A DNA stretch of 64,000 bases, from NCBI GenBank assembly GCA_004764695.1, contig SMSO01000037.1, positions 4,524,337 through 4,588,336 on the forward strand, read 5' to 3'. Position numbers and translations under genes: made by a program. Origin of the DNA: Schizochytrium sp. TIO01 (taxonomy: Eukaryota > Sar > Bigyra > Thraustochytrida > Thraustochytriidae). Below the pieces are notes generated by a model that saw only the letters and a list, made by a program, of their open reading frames with translations, was not told the origin of the DNA and did not search any database. Below are positions 1 through 9,613 of the stretch, in pieces (position 1 is the stretch's first letter; each line of letters starts with the position of its first letter).

Positions 1-2055
1 CCAATACACTACTTCGGACATGATGTCTTTACATCACTCCTCTATGAGTTTGTTGACAGTTGTTCATTAGGGGTTGGCGGAGTCATTAAATTGAGTGAAC
101 GTATGACTCATTTAGAGCCCTGCTTAGACCTCGTCTGGCAAAACACCCATCGCTCGATAGGTACTATCAAGTTTAATGTGGCCATGGACGAAGCAAATGT
201 ACTAGCAAGAAAATTTATGGGCTATTTTGTCTCCTCTGAAGACCAAGGGCAGGGACGATCTTTACTGTCACCATTTTTCAAAACGCTCAGGGAGATAGTA
301 CGTGAACGCAAACTCATATATCACCCCATTTTTTCCGGTACGGGTTTCTCGATCGCCCACATAATAACACAACTTTCCAGTGCGACTGGAAAAGTGTCCC
401 TCAACGACACCTTGCATTACGATTTTAAGTCACTAGACAAGGATGGCGTTAAAGCCTATCTTGAAAGTATTCTGGACTTGAGCCAATTAGATAAGAACAT
501 TCTTGAGTATACGTGCAGGTGGCTTACAGGAAGACCCAGGTGGACAGTTGCATTCATAGATCTCCTGTTGGAACGAGTTTATGCTGAGATTACCGACCTC
601 AACACGATGTTCCTCGAGCATATACGACGCTTCGTCACCTTCATGACACAACCGAACGCATTCAGTACTGCTTCAACGAATGAACGTGAATCAAGATTAT
701 TCTGGCGCTATGGAGCAAGCTCCACCGCACGGCATACAATCGAGTGGTTCAAAGCCGATACGAATGCCGATAGACTCAACAAAATCAAAGAGGCACTCGT
801 GATGCATCTCTTCACAGATCAACCCGCCCCATTATCGGGGGAATTTACGCCGGACCTGGTCAATGTAGGACTGTGCCAAGTCAGCACAGTGACTGAAGGG
901 CTGCCACGAAGAATGAGAAACACCGTCGATATTCATGTCAAGTTTGAGGAACCTCTGATAATCGAGGCGGCACTACAGAGCTTTCTTGAGGACAACTCTC
1001 TGCTCAAGTTTGTTCGAGACGAGATTTTGACGCATGAGACGGGCAATGCCAAGCGTCCAGCAGTCTATATGGAGTATTATACCATGCTATGTGCTTTCAA
1101 ACACATGGAGTCTACGCTAGAACTTGCAATGGATTACATTGTTCTGGACGATGATGAAGACTCCCGCGCAAGGCCTTTTGAAAATCTTGAAATGCCCAAA
1201 AGATCGTCATTTGGAAAATTAGTGCGGAATTGTAGCAACACCCATGAGGGAACGTTGGTGTGGATGTCCGACATGGACACATTTTCCTCGATAGGCTTGA
1301 TGGATTTCGTCGAACCCTTTTGTTACCCCTTTGAAAATTTTGGGGCTAATGTGATAACAATGATGCGTCGTACATCTGTGGGGGATCTCACTAGTGATGA
1401 AGCTTTTGTCCCCGTCATGATACAGGTTAAACACCCTAACCCTGGTGAAGACGCTATGATAATAAAAGATATGAATAGAAAGGCCGTACTGAGTGTATTA
1501 CCGAATCTGGTTTTCAGGACGAAGAAGGTGTCGAAGAAATATGAGTATGGTGGGGGGAAATATGATCTCTTTCACTGGGGCGTCTACAATAAGACAACAT
1601 TTACAAAAACCCTTGATGTGTGTCAACAGTTCTTCCGGGTTAGCAAGCTGGACCTGAGAAAGGCCTCCAGTCAACTAAAGAATGAACATGAAGCTGAAAG
1701 CCAATACATGAGTGAGAACAATAAGATGCACCCCAGGGAATCTGATTTTCAAAAGGATTTAGATTGGCAATCCCGCCGTCGTCCTGTGATTATGATGGTT
1801 TGCCAGACAGGACCGGGGAGTGATTTTTTGACCCATTTCTTGAGTCACCCATCAGACAACCCTTGTCCAAGGCTAATTGCAGAATCAGATCTTAGTGACC
1901 TTAGAAGAAACATCCAAGTTCTCCATTGCGAAAACGAGCGCTGTGGAAATGAAATCCATGACATTTTTTTGGCCATTGATGATGGTGATGGGGATCTTGC
2001 GGGCACTTTTTTCGGGGACTATCAATTTATCCATTCGGCACAACAAGCGACATAG
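1..2055 (+). CDS. Crinkler/RHS-type protein (P-loop NTPase + REase-like domain), 5' partial
   Basis: The frame is open to the left edge, so the true start and the Walker A motif lie outside the window. What remains is about 684 codons. A Walker B-like stretch VAMDEANVL lies at 178-204. A downstream SGTGFS motif lies at 333-350. A lid-like segment with LTGRPRWTVAF lies around 520-555. The C-terminal part has PFENFGANV followed by VPVMIQVKH (about 1330-1434), which resembles the GxD...(Q/E)xK core of restriction-endonuclease-fold domains in Crinkler/RHS-type proteins of oomycetes, fungi and trypanosomes. In those families an NTPase module is joined to a nuclease; they act as nuclear effectors or in conflict with selfish DNA. 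Here the expected Asp of the first motif appears to be Asn (1348-1350), so nuclease activity is doubtful. No intron is needed. The family call rests on motif order recognised by eye, without alignment. Confidence 0.6.
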   Translation, partial: PIHYFGHDVFTSLLYEFVDSCSLGVGGVIKLSERMTHLEPCLDLVWQNTHRSIGTIKFNVAMDEANVLARKFMGYFVSSEDQGQGRSLLSPFFKTLREIVRERKLIYHPIFSGTGFSIAHIITQLSSATGKVSLNDTLHYDFKSLDKDGVKAYLESILDLSQLDKNILEYTCRWLTGRPRWTVAFIDLLLERVYAEITDLNTMFLEHIRRFVTFMTQPNAFSTASTNERESRLFWRYGASSTARHTIEWFKADTNADRLNKIKEALVMHLFTDQPAPLSGEFTPDLVNVGLCQVSTVTEGLPRRMRNTVDIHVKFEEPLIIEAALQSFLEDNSLLKFVRDEILTHETGNAKRPAVYMEYYTMLCAFKHMESTLELAMDYIVLDDDEDSRARPFENLEMPKRSSFGKLVRNCSNTHEGTLVWMSDMDTFSSIGLMDFVEPFCYPFENFGANVITMMRRTSVGDLTSDEAFVPVMIQVKHPNPGEDAMIIKDMNRKAVLSVLPNLVFRTKKVSKKYEYGGGKYDLFHWGVYNKTTFTKTLDVCQQFFRVSKLDLRKASSQLKNEHEAESQYMSENNKMHPRESDFQKDLDWQSRRRPVIMMVCQTGPGSDFLTHFLSHPSDNPCPRLIAESDLSDLRRNIQVLHCENERCGNEIHDIFLAIDDGDGDLAGTFFGDYQFIHSAQQAT

Positions 2056-2142
2056 AATGACAGGGTGGTTAAGAAAAATAAAAAACGTTGAATTTGTTTT
2101 GAATCTTAGTATTTTAGGGATGTGTTAGCGACGTGATCATTA

Positions 2143-2165
2143 GTGTGTTACATATATGTAAACAC
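2143..2165. repeat. Palindrome in the spacer after the Crinkler-type gene
   Basis: A perfect 14-bp palindrome TTACATATATGTAA is flanked by GTGT(G) on the left and ACAC on the right, giving about 22 paired bases with one bulged G. It lies 88 bp after the stop of the upstream gene and 63 bp before the next ATG. It could be a binding site, an element end or chance in AT-rich DNA. No matching copy was seen elsewhere. Confidence 0.4.
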
Positions 2166-2227
2166 CAGCCTTTGGGTTGTAGAGTGTTTTTTTATTTCTT
2201 GGGTAACCTCATCCAAAACCCTAATCA

Positions 2228-3427
2228 ATGAGTTCTTCCAGTTCAAAAGGTCGTTTTGATGAGGCGCCTCTACCGCCTGTTCTCAAGAGGGAATATGTAG
2301 AGATGCCAGCGCCTCCAATGGTACCCATTAATGTAGAATATGGAAGCGAGGCTCTAGAAATTCTAAAAACGGAGGCCGTTGACCAGCAGCCCAGGCCCGA
2401 CGATAATAATTCAGAATTATCACCAAGGATGAACGAAGAGCTCTCCCGCGTCTTCGAAGGCTTTCCGCGTCATCTCTAGTGATGGCTTGTATTATCGCTA
2501 CAATGGGCATTGGTATCAGGTATGGCCAAACCAATCGTACCATACGTCTATTTTTCGACTTTACATCCCAATTTCGTAGTAAAATGCAAGAGCTTATAGG
2601 GAATCAGAAACCTCTCGAGAAACTCCCTCCATGGTACCACCCTGTCTCTGATTGGATGCAAACCATTGCAACTATCACACCCACAAGAATAAATGAAGCC
2701 CATTACACTTACATGGCAAAAGATCCTCATGTGATAACACACGCCATTGATTTTATCAAGAATGTGGACATGGATGCTATGATGCATGGCCAATTCCGCA
2801 CTCTCGCAGGTAAGATTTTTGAGTTTACATGCAAGGGGATGATGAACCTACTCATCGACCCACATACGCGTATGCGCGTCGCCGATGTATCCAGGTGGTT
2901 CAATAGCAAAAAGCACATTCGAGAAAGCTGTGAGAGAGCCCTCCGGCAGGAATGCAATGACACGATGATCACGTTGAATTGCCTCGTCTCATCATGGATT
3001 CTGGCCAGCTCTTATGACGATGCTAAAAAAAACGGTACTTCTTGCTGAAGAATATTACGAAAGGCATCAAATTTATCGCCTGATCTAGGCCTTAAAGCTA
3101 ACCTTGTGCACATACAGGCTCTTTATCAACGAGGCTTGAAAGCTGACGCGTTAAGAAAAGCAAAAGAACTCGATGAGCGAATCAGCAATTTCAACAATCC
3201 ATTGATCTTAAAAAAAATTCTGCAAATTTGTACCCATATACGTGAACATCCTACATAGTGTCAATCAGCACAATGAGATACTGATGTTGATGGGCAAGTG
3301 CAAATCACGCAATGCGTTCTCTCTTCTGCTTCCAGATATGCAAGACTACTTTAACCAGCTACAGAGTTATAGCAATGAGGTGTGGGATTCTATCCGGCGA
3401 CCCTCCACCCGTAAAAAGAAAACATAA
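2228..3427 (+). pseudogene. Broken ORF series of unknown family downstream of the Crinkler-type gene
   Basis: Three coding-like pieces on the plus strand lie in two frames. Piece 1 (2228-2479, 83 codons) starts with ATG and Ser-rich MSSSSSKG, and ends in TAG. Piece 2 begins in another frame with an ATG at 2482, three bases after that TAG, and runs to a TGA at 3046. The same frame is then open again to a TAG at 3256. Piece 3 (to TAA at 3427) lies in the frame of piece 1. Runs of eight A lie at about 3025 and at 3210-3217, close to two of the breaks. No good GT-AG intron restores a single frame. I do not recognise the protein. It is most likely a decaying gene; homopolymer sequencing errors or several small genes are alternatives. 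Confidence 0.4.
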
Positions 3428-3547
3428 TACCCTCACACGCACACATTGATAGATGTACAAGACAAAGCTTAGAATTTTCATTATTTTCATTTTTTTTTAA
3501 AGGGATCAGGGGTATTTGCTATCTTCCCAATATGCGCCAGTATCGCT

Positions 3548-4164
3548 TTGGAAATGTTTAAACACTGTCTCTTCGTATCATCGTCACCGGAAGGATCAAG
3601 AGGTTCTCTCTTACGCTTTAGACAGGTCGCCGCGTCTCAGGCGCCCATTCTGACCGTAATGCGCTTGACTAAGATCAATGCCGAATTGGCGGCGGCGACG
3701 GTCGCGGCCTTGGAGTCTGCTTTTGAAGTTGCAGTTCGCTTCAATATCACAGCAGCGAGTTCTAGAGACATTGTGAGGCGCGACGCTTTGGAATTACGAA
3801 TTTGCTGGGATGTAAACCCCAGGAGAGCGATTGCTGGGTTAGTACTAGTTAGAGGCGCACTAAGAGTGGGAACTTTGACCGAAGCGGTCAGGACTTTCAC
3901 CAAAGTCAGTGCTAAACGATTCGTCCCGTCAAAAGTTAGTTTGTACAACCTTTCCGGCTTATACTTTCTAAAAATAGTCTTGAGATCAACTAACCAGTCA
4001 TCACGAATCTCCCAAGATGTAGCGGTCGTGGTTAGGCTGAGGCAGGTTTCGGATTTCCGGGAGAATGTGGGACTGATCGGAACTCCGTTAAAATTATCGG
4101 AATTCCGGGGGTAATTCTCGAGGGCCTCATCCCGATCTTGAAGCTGCAGGGAGCACAAAATCAA
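3548..4164. other. Region with long overlapping ORFs on both strands, coding status undecided
   Basis: A plus-strand frame (3548-4114, 188 codons) and a minus-strand frame (3637-4164, 175 codons) overlap almost completely. Neither resembles a family I know. The minus frame is rich in Ala, Thr, Ser and Leu; the plus frame has RRDALELRICWDVNPRR. The region ends only 64 bp before the VWA8 ATG, so it may be the VWA8 5' region, an upstream exon or a small separate gene. The local base composition is less AT-rich than the flanks at 3430-3545. Confidence 0.2.
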
Positions 4165-4228
4165 GCAAAACGAGGGTTCGGTGCAATCAAACCCTCAAAA
4201 TCGCTTGCAAACCTGCCAGATTTTGAGG

Positions 4229-7200
4229 ATGAAGCGCGCAGGAAGCGCAACTGCCCGAGTTCCGCGGCTTTATCTGAGCGAGGAGCGGAAGAAGAGCCCA
4301 TGGTTTGTGAATCAGCTCCGATTTCTCCTCCAAAAGCATCGTCTTGGACAAGATGTCTTCCTCATGGGGGCACCGGGTCCCACGCGAAGAGCTCTTGCGC
4401 TCGGGTTCTGTGAAATGCTTAATCTTGAAGCGGAGATCGTGACGCTTTCTAGAGATGTTACTGAAAGCGATCTCAAACAACGCCGTGAGATTTTGCCCGG
4501 GGGTCAAATGGTCTTCAAGGACATGCCGCCTCTAGCAGCAGCTTTACAGGGTCGAATTCTAATTCTTGATGGTGTGGAAAAAGCTGAGCGCAACGTTCTC
4601 CCAACCTTGAACAACCTTCTTGAAAACCGCGAAATGACACTACTTGATGGCAGGCGCTTAGTCTCAAGCCGATTCTTTGATGCGACTCTCGAACGCACGG
4701 GCATGACTCCTGACCAGGCCCGCGAAAACCTTGGACTTGAGAGAGCTCATGAAGACTTTACAGTTATTGCGTTGGGCATGCCAGTCCCGCACATTTTCCC
4801 AGGATTTCCACTAGACCCACCTCTAAGATCGCGATTCCAATGCCGCTATGTAAATCCACCGTCGTCCGATTCGCAACGAATGGATCAGCCCCGAAGGCTT
4901 GTTGACACGCTGCGAGCCCTCTCACGCACAGGTGACACAGGCAATCGCAAGTTTCACTACGTTCCTGAGGACGCGTATAATCGCATCATGGCAAGCATAA
5001 AAGCCACTGGCGTAGATCTACCGCAAGCACTTGCAAGATGCTTCCCGTCGACTCTCGTACTGCGCGATGCTCCTGACCAAGCAAAGATTTTGCAGAGCAC
5101 GTTTGAGAAGCTTGATATCATCCCCAAAAGTGCAAGTGACATAAAAGATAGCACAAAGCTTGTTGATTGTACGCGTACATCAGGTAGATTACTTTTCACT
5201 GCGGAACATGATCATATTGTTTCGGATATGGTCACTGAAGCGCTTGAGAATGAACAACACCTGTGCCTTGTTGGTCCGGGAGGATCTGGCAAAACAGTTA
5301 TGGCTCGAGAGGTTGCTGAGCGGCTTAATCAGAAGGTGAGTGTGGTTCACTGCTACAAGGATATGTCTTCGCGTGATCTTATTCAGAAAAGGTCAACTAA
5401 GAATGATGGTAGTACAGAGTGGATTGTTTCACCTCTAGTAGAAGCCGCCGTAAATGGTGAACTACTCATCCTAGACGGAGTAGATCGTCTTCAAGCAGAT
5501 ACTCTAGCTAGTATCCAACATCTCTTGCACGAGGGAGATTTAGCCCTACCTGATGGTCGTCGACTCTTACACGCAAAGCGTTTCTCTCCTGAGGCTGCTG
5601 AAGCTGACTTTCTGCGTGTGGATCCTAGGTTCAAGGTGTTGGCTCTCGGTAACCCTCCAACGTCGGGATCATCTGGCAATGACTGGCTTAGTGCGGAGGT
5701 ACTTACCATGTTCTCATTTTTCAAGGTTCCGTCCACTCCTCGTGCGCAAGCTGCTGCCCTGGTTGCACAAGCCAGCGCCTCCCCAGACAAAGTCAGTCAA
5801 GTAGAGTCTTTGCTGCAGAGAATTGAGGCGCATAGAATTAAGCTTGACTTTTGCGCAGCAGAAGAGGTGAGCCCCAAGAGTAGCGTTAATTCAAGGGCTT
5901 CCTCCGTTAGCTCGTCCTCTGAACTTAGTCTCTCACTTCGACAAACTGTTCATCTTGCTGAACTACAACTTCGCGAGGGTAAGTCTTTTAATTTGGAGGA
6001 TGCTTTGTCTAGATTTCTCATGATCCCGTTTCAGTCCCACGCAATTCGGGAGGCTTTTGCAGCAACGTCTGAGGGAGCTCAGAAGGATCCATTGTTGGAT
6101 CCTACTCTGCTTGAAGCATCTGAAATTGACTGGGGTACTAAGGAAGGGGTTTTCGCGTCTGATGAAAGTGCGGAGGCTTCAAGTCTTATCCCCAGAGTAG
6201 AGGAGTTTGTCGATATGCCTCATCAACTTGTAACTATGCAACGCGTTCGAGATGATTTATTATGTGGGCACCATGTTCTATTGATTGGTAATCAAGGCAC
6301 AGGCAAGAACAAGCTTACGGATAGCTTACTTGAGCGCATGAATCGTCCGCGAGAGTATCTTCAACTAAGCCGGGACTCAACTGTACAAGCACTTACTATC
6401 ACAGCCACACTTGAAGAAGGTCGCATCGTATACATTGATTCTCCTCTTGTTCGTGCTGCTAGATATGGACGAGTTTTGGTCCTGGACGAGGCTGATAAGG
6501 CAGCAGTCGAAGTTGTGAGCGTTCTTAAAGGTCTCTTAACTGATGGGGAGATGCGCTTGGCAGATGGACGACGAATTGCAAAGGATGGCGATGTAAAATT
6601 GCATGATGACTTTCGCGTGATATGCTTAGCAAACCGTCCAGGTTTCCCTTTTCTCGGTAACGACTTCTATGCTGAGCTCGGTGATTGTTTTGCACCCCAC
6701 ATTGTTGGCAATGGAACACTCGAGGACCAAGTCATGTTATTGAAGTCTCTGGCTCCGTCTTTACCTGAACCGCAAGCGCGTTCCTTAGCTCAAAGTTTTG
6801 ATGAATTACGCGAATACTGCGAGAACGGGCAACTGAAATACCCATACTCAACTCGAGAAGCAGCTGCGGTCGCGCGCCATATTCAAGCCTACCCTAAAGA
6901 TGGTCTTGTACGTGCGCTTGATAATGTGTTCGACTTTGATCGCCTTGACCCCGACGCCATGGAGCTAATTACAGAAGCCTTTTCCAAAAACGGTATCTCT
7001 GTAGGCGGAGTGGATGCTCCTGTGCTTGTATCATTGGCTAATCTAGAAAAGTACGATGGTCCTCCTTTGCAAGCGGTGGATGGGGTCTCCCTTGATGGGC
7101 GAAACGGGGTTATTGAACAATCGGGCGAGATCGTCGAGCTCACCAAGCGTGATGTAAGCTATCTTATCGATCCAGATGTGCAAAGGCAAGATCAAACTAC

Positions 7201-9133
7201 TGCACGACAGGCTGGACGTGTTGCAACATTCTCCGAAGAAATTGTTCGTTTTCATGCTACTGCTGGATCTAAGCGAGGCCAATACTCTTCTCCCGCAGCT
7301 GTGTCAGGCTCTTGTAACGGCCAGCAAGTCAATGTGCTCTTAAAGAAGCCGGGTCTTTTATCTACTACCCGTATCGTTGATGGTGTGCATGAGTCTACAC
7401 TATATGACACAGATCGCCTTGCCGGCACCGGTATTGAGGTGGCGTTGATTCCATCTCCCAATTTTGAGCAAGTCTTGCTTGGTGCACCCCAGCAAGGCTT
7501 GGTCTGGGTGATCGATGAGACAGGCCGCGCTACACGTCTTGAGTTACCTGAAGCATTTATTGGACAGCCTGCATCAAAGCAGATGCGACTGCTAAGACGA
7601 GATGCCAAGCCTCTTTTCCAAATTCGCTCAAACGGTGAGCTTGAAAATGAGCAAGGCCAGCGTCTCCGAGTAGAAAATGGAGCGAAAGCTCGGATTCTTC
7701 CACCTCGTGAAGAACAGCTTCAACGCTTAGACTTCGAAGTTGACCCAACTGATTCTACTCAACTGAAAGTCACAGATCGTCGTGAACGTACCGTGAGAAA
7801 ATTTACTTTTGATGCAGATATTATTGATGTTTCCCTGCTCGATTCCAAAGGAGTGAATGCTGCGGTTTTGCTTGCTGACAAGTCAGTTGTTGTGCTCGAG
7901 CTAGACCGCATCAAGACAGAAAAGGCTCTTCAAGAATGGAAGCAGTTGCATCATGGTGATGTTGATAAATTCTCAGCTCTTGGCTCTGCTGGGAATTCCT
8001 CCATGAGTTCAAACGAACCTGACGAAGTTGATATATTGCTAGGAACGCTCTTTCAAGGGTCCACGGGAAATGCTGAGAATGATCAACCTCTTGGAAGTGG
8101 ATTAGGTGGATCAGGCAGTGGAGGTGGTGGTGGTGATGGTAGTGGCGGCGGTGGTGGTGGTACTGGCCAGGGACAAAAAATTGACCGCTCTGATGGCAAG
8201 GGCGGATATGCTTCGTTTGAGACCAATGCATCACAATCCGACGCTGGGCTCTCTGTTGACGAAATGGTCGACGACCTTGTAGCAGAGCAGACCCGCCGCC
8301 AAGCTGTTCATGACATGGTAGCTAATCCTCACGGTGTTGAGCTTTACAAACAAGCACTCAACAAAGTAGAAAAACACATTAAGGAACTTCGCTTGGTGCT
8401 GGAGTCAGCCAAAGCCAAGGAAAAAGAGCGAGCCTGGATTCCAAACAAGCCTCAAGGAGAACTACACGAAGAGAAATTAGTTGATGCAGTCACTGGAGAC
8501 CATCTGGTTTACCGTCAACGTGGTGAGCCTGATCTCCCTGCTGGCCCTCAACAGAAAAAACCAAAACGTATAATGCTAGTGGTAGATACAAGCGCCAGTA
8601 TGGCTAGGGCTGATGATGATCGTTTGAGTAATCTAATTCAAGCATTAGTGATGTTTACTGAGGCAGTGGATCCTTTTCGCGAAAAATATCAGTATGCAAT
8701 TCATGCTCATTCGGGTACTGCGGCAGACATCCCCGTTGTAGAGATGGGAAAGTGGCCTAGTCAATCCCAGCGGAAAGATCTTCCAAACACAATCCAAGGT
8801 CTCGCAAAGGGGGCCGTGTCGGGAGACAATACGTTGAACGCAGCTATTCGTGCTCGTGAGAGCCTCCTTGATCTCCATCGACGTGATCCTGCAGATGAGA
8901 ATTTTCTCATCCTCATATCGGATGCTAACCTTGGTCGCTACAATATTCACCCATTACAGCTAAAAAATGCGCTCTGTGGAGATGATGATGAAGTGGAAGC
9001 TCATGCAATTTTTATTGCGGAGCCGCACGCTGCGAAGTTTCTACGTGACAACCTCCCTCAAGGCACTGCTCATCAGTGTACGCGGCCTCAGCAGCTTCCA
9101 AGCATTATCAAGGAGATTCTACAGCATACCTAA
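4229..9133 (+). CDS. VWA8: von Willebrand factor A domain-containing protein 8 (VWA8), dynein-like AAA ATPase
   Basis: The predicted protein has 1634 residues from the ATG at 4229; the frame is open for 16 more codons upstream without an ATG. The N-terminus has RVPRLYL followed by a segment with LGQDVFLMGAPGP and LKQRREI, the signature of the first VWA8 AAA module, whose P-loop lacks the GK(S/T). Module 2 has a canonical P-loop GPGGSGKT (about residue 349) and ELLILDGVD. Module 3 has GNQGTGK (about 687) and VLVLDEADKA (about 752). A Gly/Ser linker (8095-8166) precedes a C-terminal VWA domain with the MIDAS motif DTSAS (Asp about 1453). VWA8 is a mitochondrial, matrix-side ATPase in animals. 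The first residues are basic (MKRAGSATARVPR), which could be a short targeting signal. The gene is intron-free and converges with the next gene. The start codon is the weakest point. Confidence 0.93.
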   Translation: MKRAGSATARVPRLYLSEERKKSPWFVNQLRFLLQKHRLGQDVFLMGAPGPTRRALALGFCEMLNLEAEIVTLSRDVTESDLKQRREILPGGQMVFKDMPPLAAALQGRILILDGVEKAERNVLPTLNNLLENREMTLLDGRRLVSSRFFDATLERTGMTPDQARENLGLERAHEDFTVIALGMPVPHIFPGFPLDPPLRSRFQCRYVNPPSSDSQRMDQPRRLVDTLRALSRTGDTGNRKFHYVPEDAYNRIMASIKATGVDLPQALARCFPSTLVLRDAPDQAKILQSTFEKLDIIPKSASDIKDSTKLVDCTRTSGRLLFTAEHDHIVSDMVTEALENEQHLCLVGPGGSGKTVMAREVAERLNQKVSVVHCYKDMSSRDLIQKRSTKNDGSTEWIVSPLVEAAVNGELLILDGVDRLQADTLASIQHLLHEGDLALPDGRRLLHAKRFSPEAAEADFLRVDPRFKVLALGNPPTSGSSGNDWLSAEVLTMFSFFKVPSTPRAQAAALVAQASASPDKVSQVESLLQRIEAHRIKLDFCAAEEVSPKSSVNSRASSVSSSSELSLSLRQTVHLAELQLREGKSFNLEDALSRFLMIPFQSHAIREAFAATSEGAQKDPLLDPTLLEASEIDWGTKEGVFASDESAEASSLIPRVEEFVDMPHQLVTMQRVRDDLLCGHHVLLIGNQGTGKNKLTDSLLERMNRPREYLQLSRDSTVQALTITATLEEGRIVYIDSPLVRAARYGRVLVLDEADKAAVEVVSVLKGLLTDGEMRLADGRRIAKDGDVKLHDDFRVICLANRPGFPFLGNDFYAELGDCFAPHIVGNGTLEDQVMLLKSLAPSLPEPQARSLAQSFDELREYCENGQLKYPYSTREAAAVARHIQAYPKDGLVRALDNVFDFDRLDPDAMELITEAFSKNGISVGGVDAPVLVSLANLEKYDGPPLQAVDGVSLDGRNGVIEQSGEIVELTKRDVSYLIDPDVQRQDQTTARQAGRVATFSEEIVRFHATAGSKRGQYSSPAAVSGSCNGQQVNVLLKKPGLLSTTRIVDGVHESTLYDTDRLAGTGIEVALIPSPNFEQVLLGAPQQGLVWVIDETGRATRLELPEAFIGQPASKQMRLLRRDAKPLFQIRSNGELENEQGQRLRVENGAKARILPPREEQLQRLDFEVDPTDSTQLKVTDRRERTVRKFTFDADIIDVSLLDSKGVNAAVLLADKSVVVLELDRIKTEKALQEWKQLHHGDVDKFSALGSAGNSSMSSNEPDEVDILLGTLFQGSTGNAENDQPLGSGLGGSGSGGGGGDGSGGGGGGTGQGQKIDRSDGKGGYASFETNASQSDAGLSVDEMVDDLVAEQTRRQAVHDMVANPHGVELYKQALNKVEKHIKELRLVLESAKAKEKERAWIPNKPQGELHEEKLVDAVTGDHLVYRQRGEPDLPAGPQQKKPKRIMLVVDTSASMARADDDRLSNLIQALVMFTEAVDPFREKYQYAIHAHSGTAADIPVVEMGKWPSQSQRKDLPNTIQGLAKGAVSGDNTLNAAIRARESLLDLHRRDPADENFLILISDANLGRYNIHPLQLKNALCGDDDEVEAHAIFIAEPHAAKFLRDNLPQGTAHQCTRPQQLPSIIKEILQHT

Positions 9134-9613
9134 AGCAACATAACTGTGTCACATTTGTGAGCATTAGCTGATGATGCTAAAGGGGGTAACCCTTTATCCG
9201 ACAAAAATCGTTTTCAAATTATCTTAAATTATATGAAGGTCCTGATGAATTTTCAATTTTGTGTCAAAGGTTCAAGCCTTTTACATGTGGTGTTCTGATT
9301 TCTTTCTTTTGCTTTGCTGGTATTCGTTGATAACACTTAGGGTAGAGAATCAAACGTGACATGGTGCCTTGTTTGTTTCTTAAAGTTCAAGAGATAAGTG
9401 AGTACGATTGATTAGTTCTGGCATAAAATTATACATGTGATTTTTCATGGAATTAATAGTTAAGCTCAATATTTTAGATGATTAGTTTGTTCCATTAATG
9501 ATGTCAATACATAGACATTCCTACGTTCCCGCTCTATTTTAGCTCCATCTTACATATTCTTCCTTAGGTATTGTTCAATTTTTACATAATATGTTTGAAA
9601 AAAGGTTTGCATC
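9134..9613. other. Convergent intergenic spacer
   Basis: This 480-bp AT-rich spacer separates the 3' ends of VWA8 (plus) and the FSIP1-like gene (minus). I see no ORF, RNA gene or repeat, apart from a short palindrome AAAGGTTCAAGCCTTT near 9267. It presumably holds both 3' UTRs. Confidence 0.5.

Noticed and set aside
3035-3117. Possible intron (GT at 3035, CTAAC branch-like site, ACAG at 3117)
   Set aside because: The 83-bp removal shifts the frame into a nearby stop, so it does not repair the broken gene.
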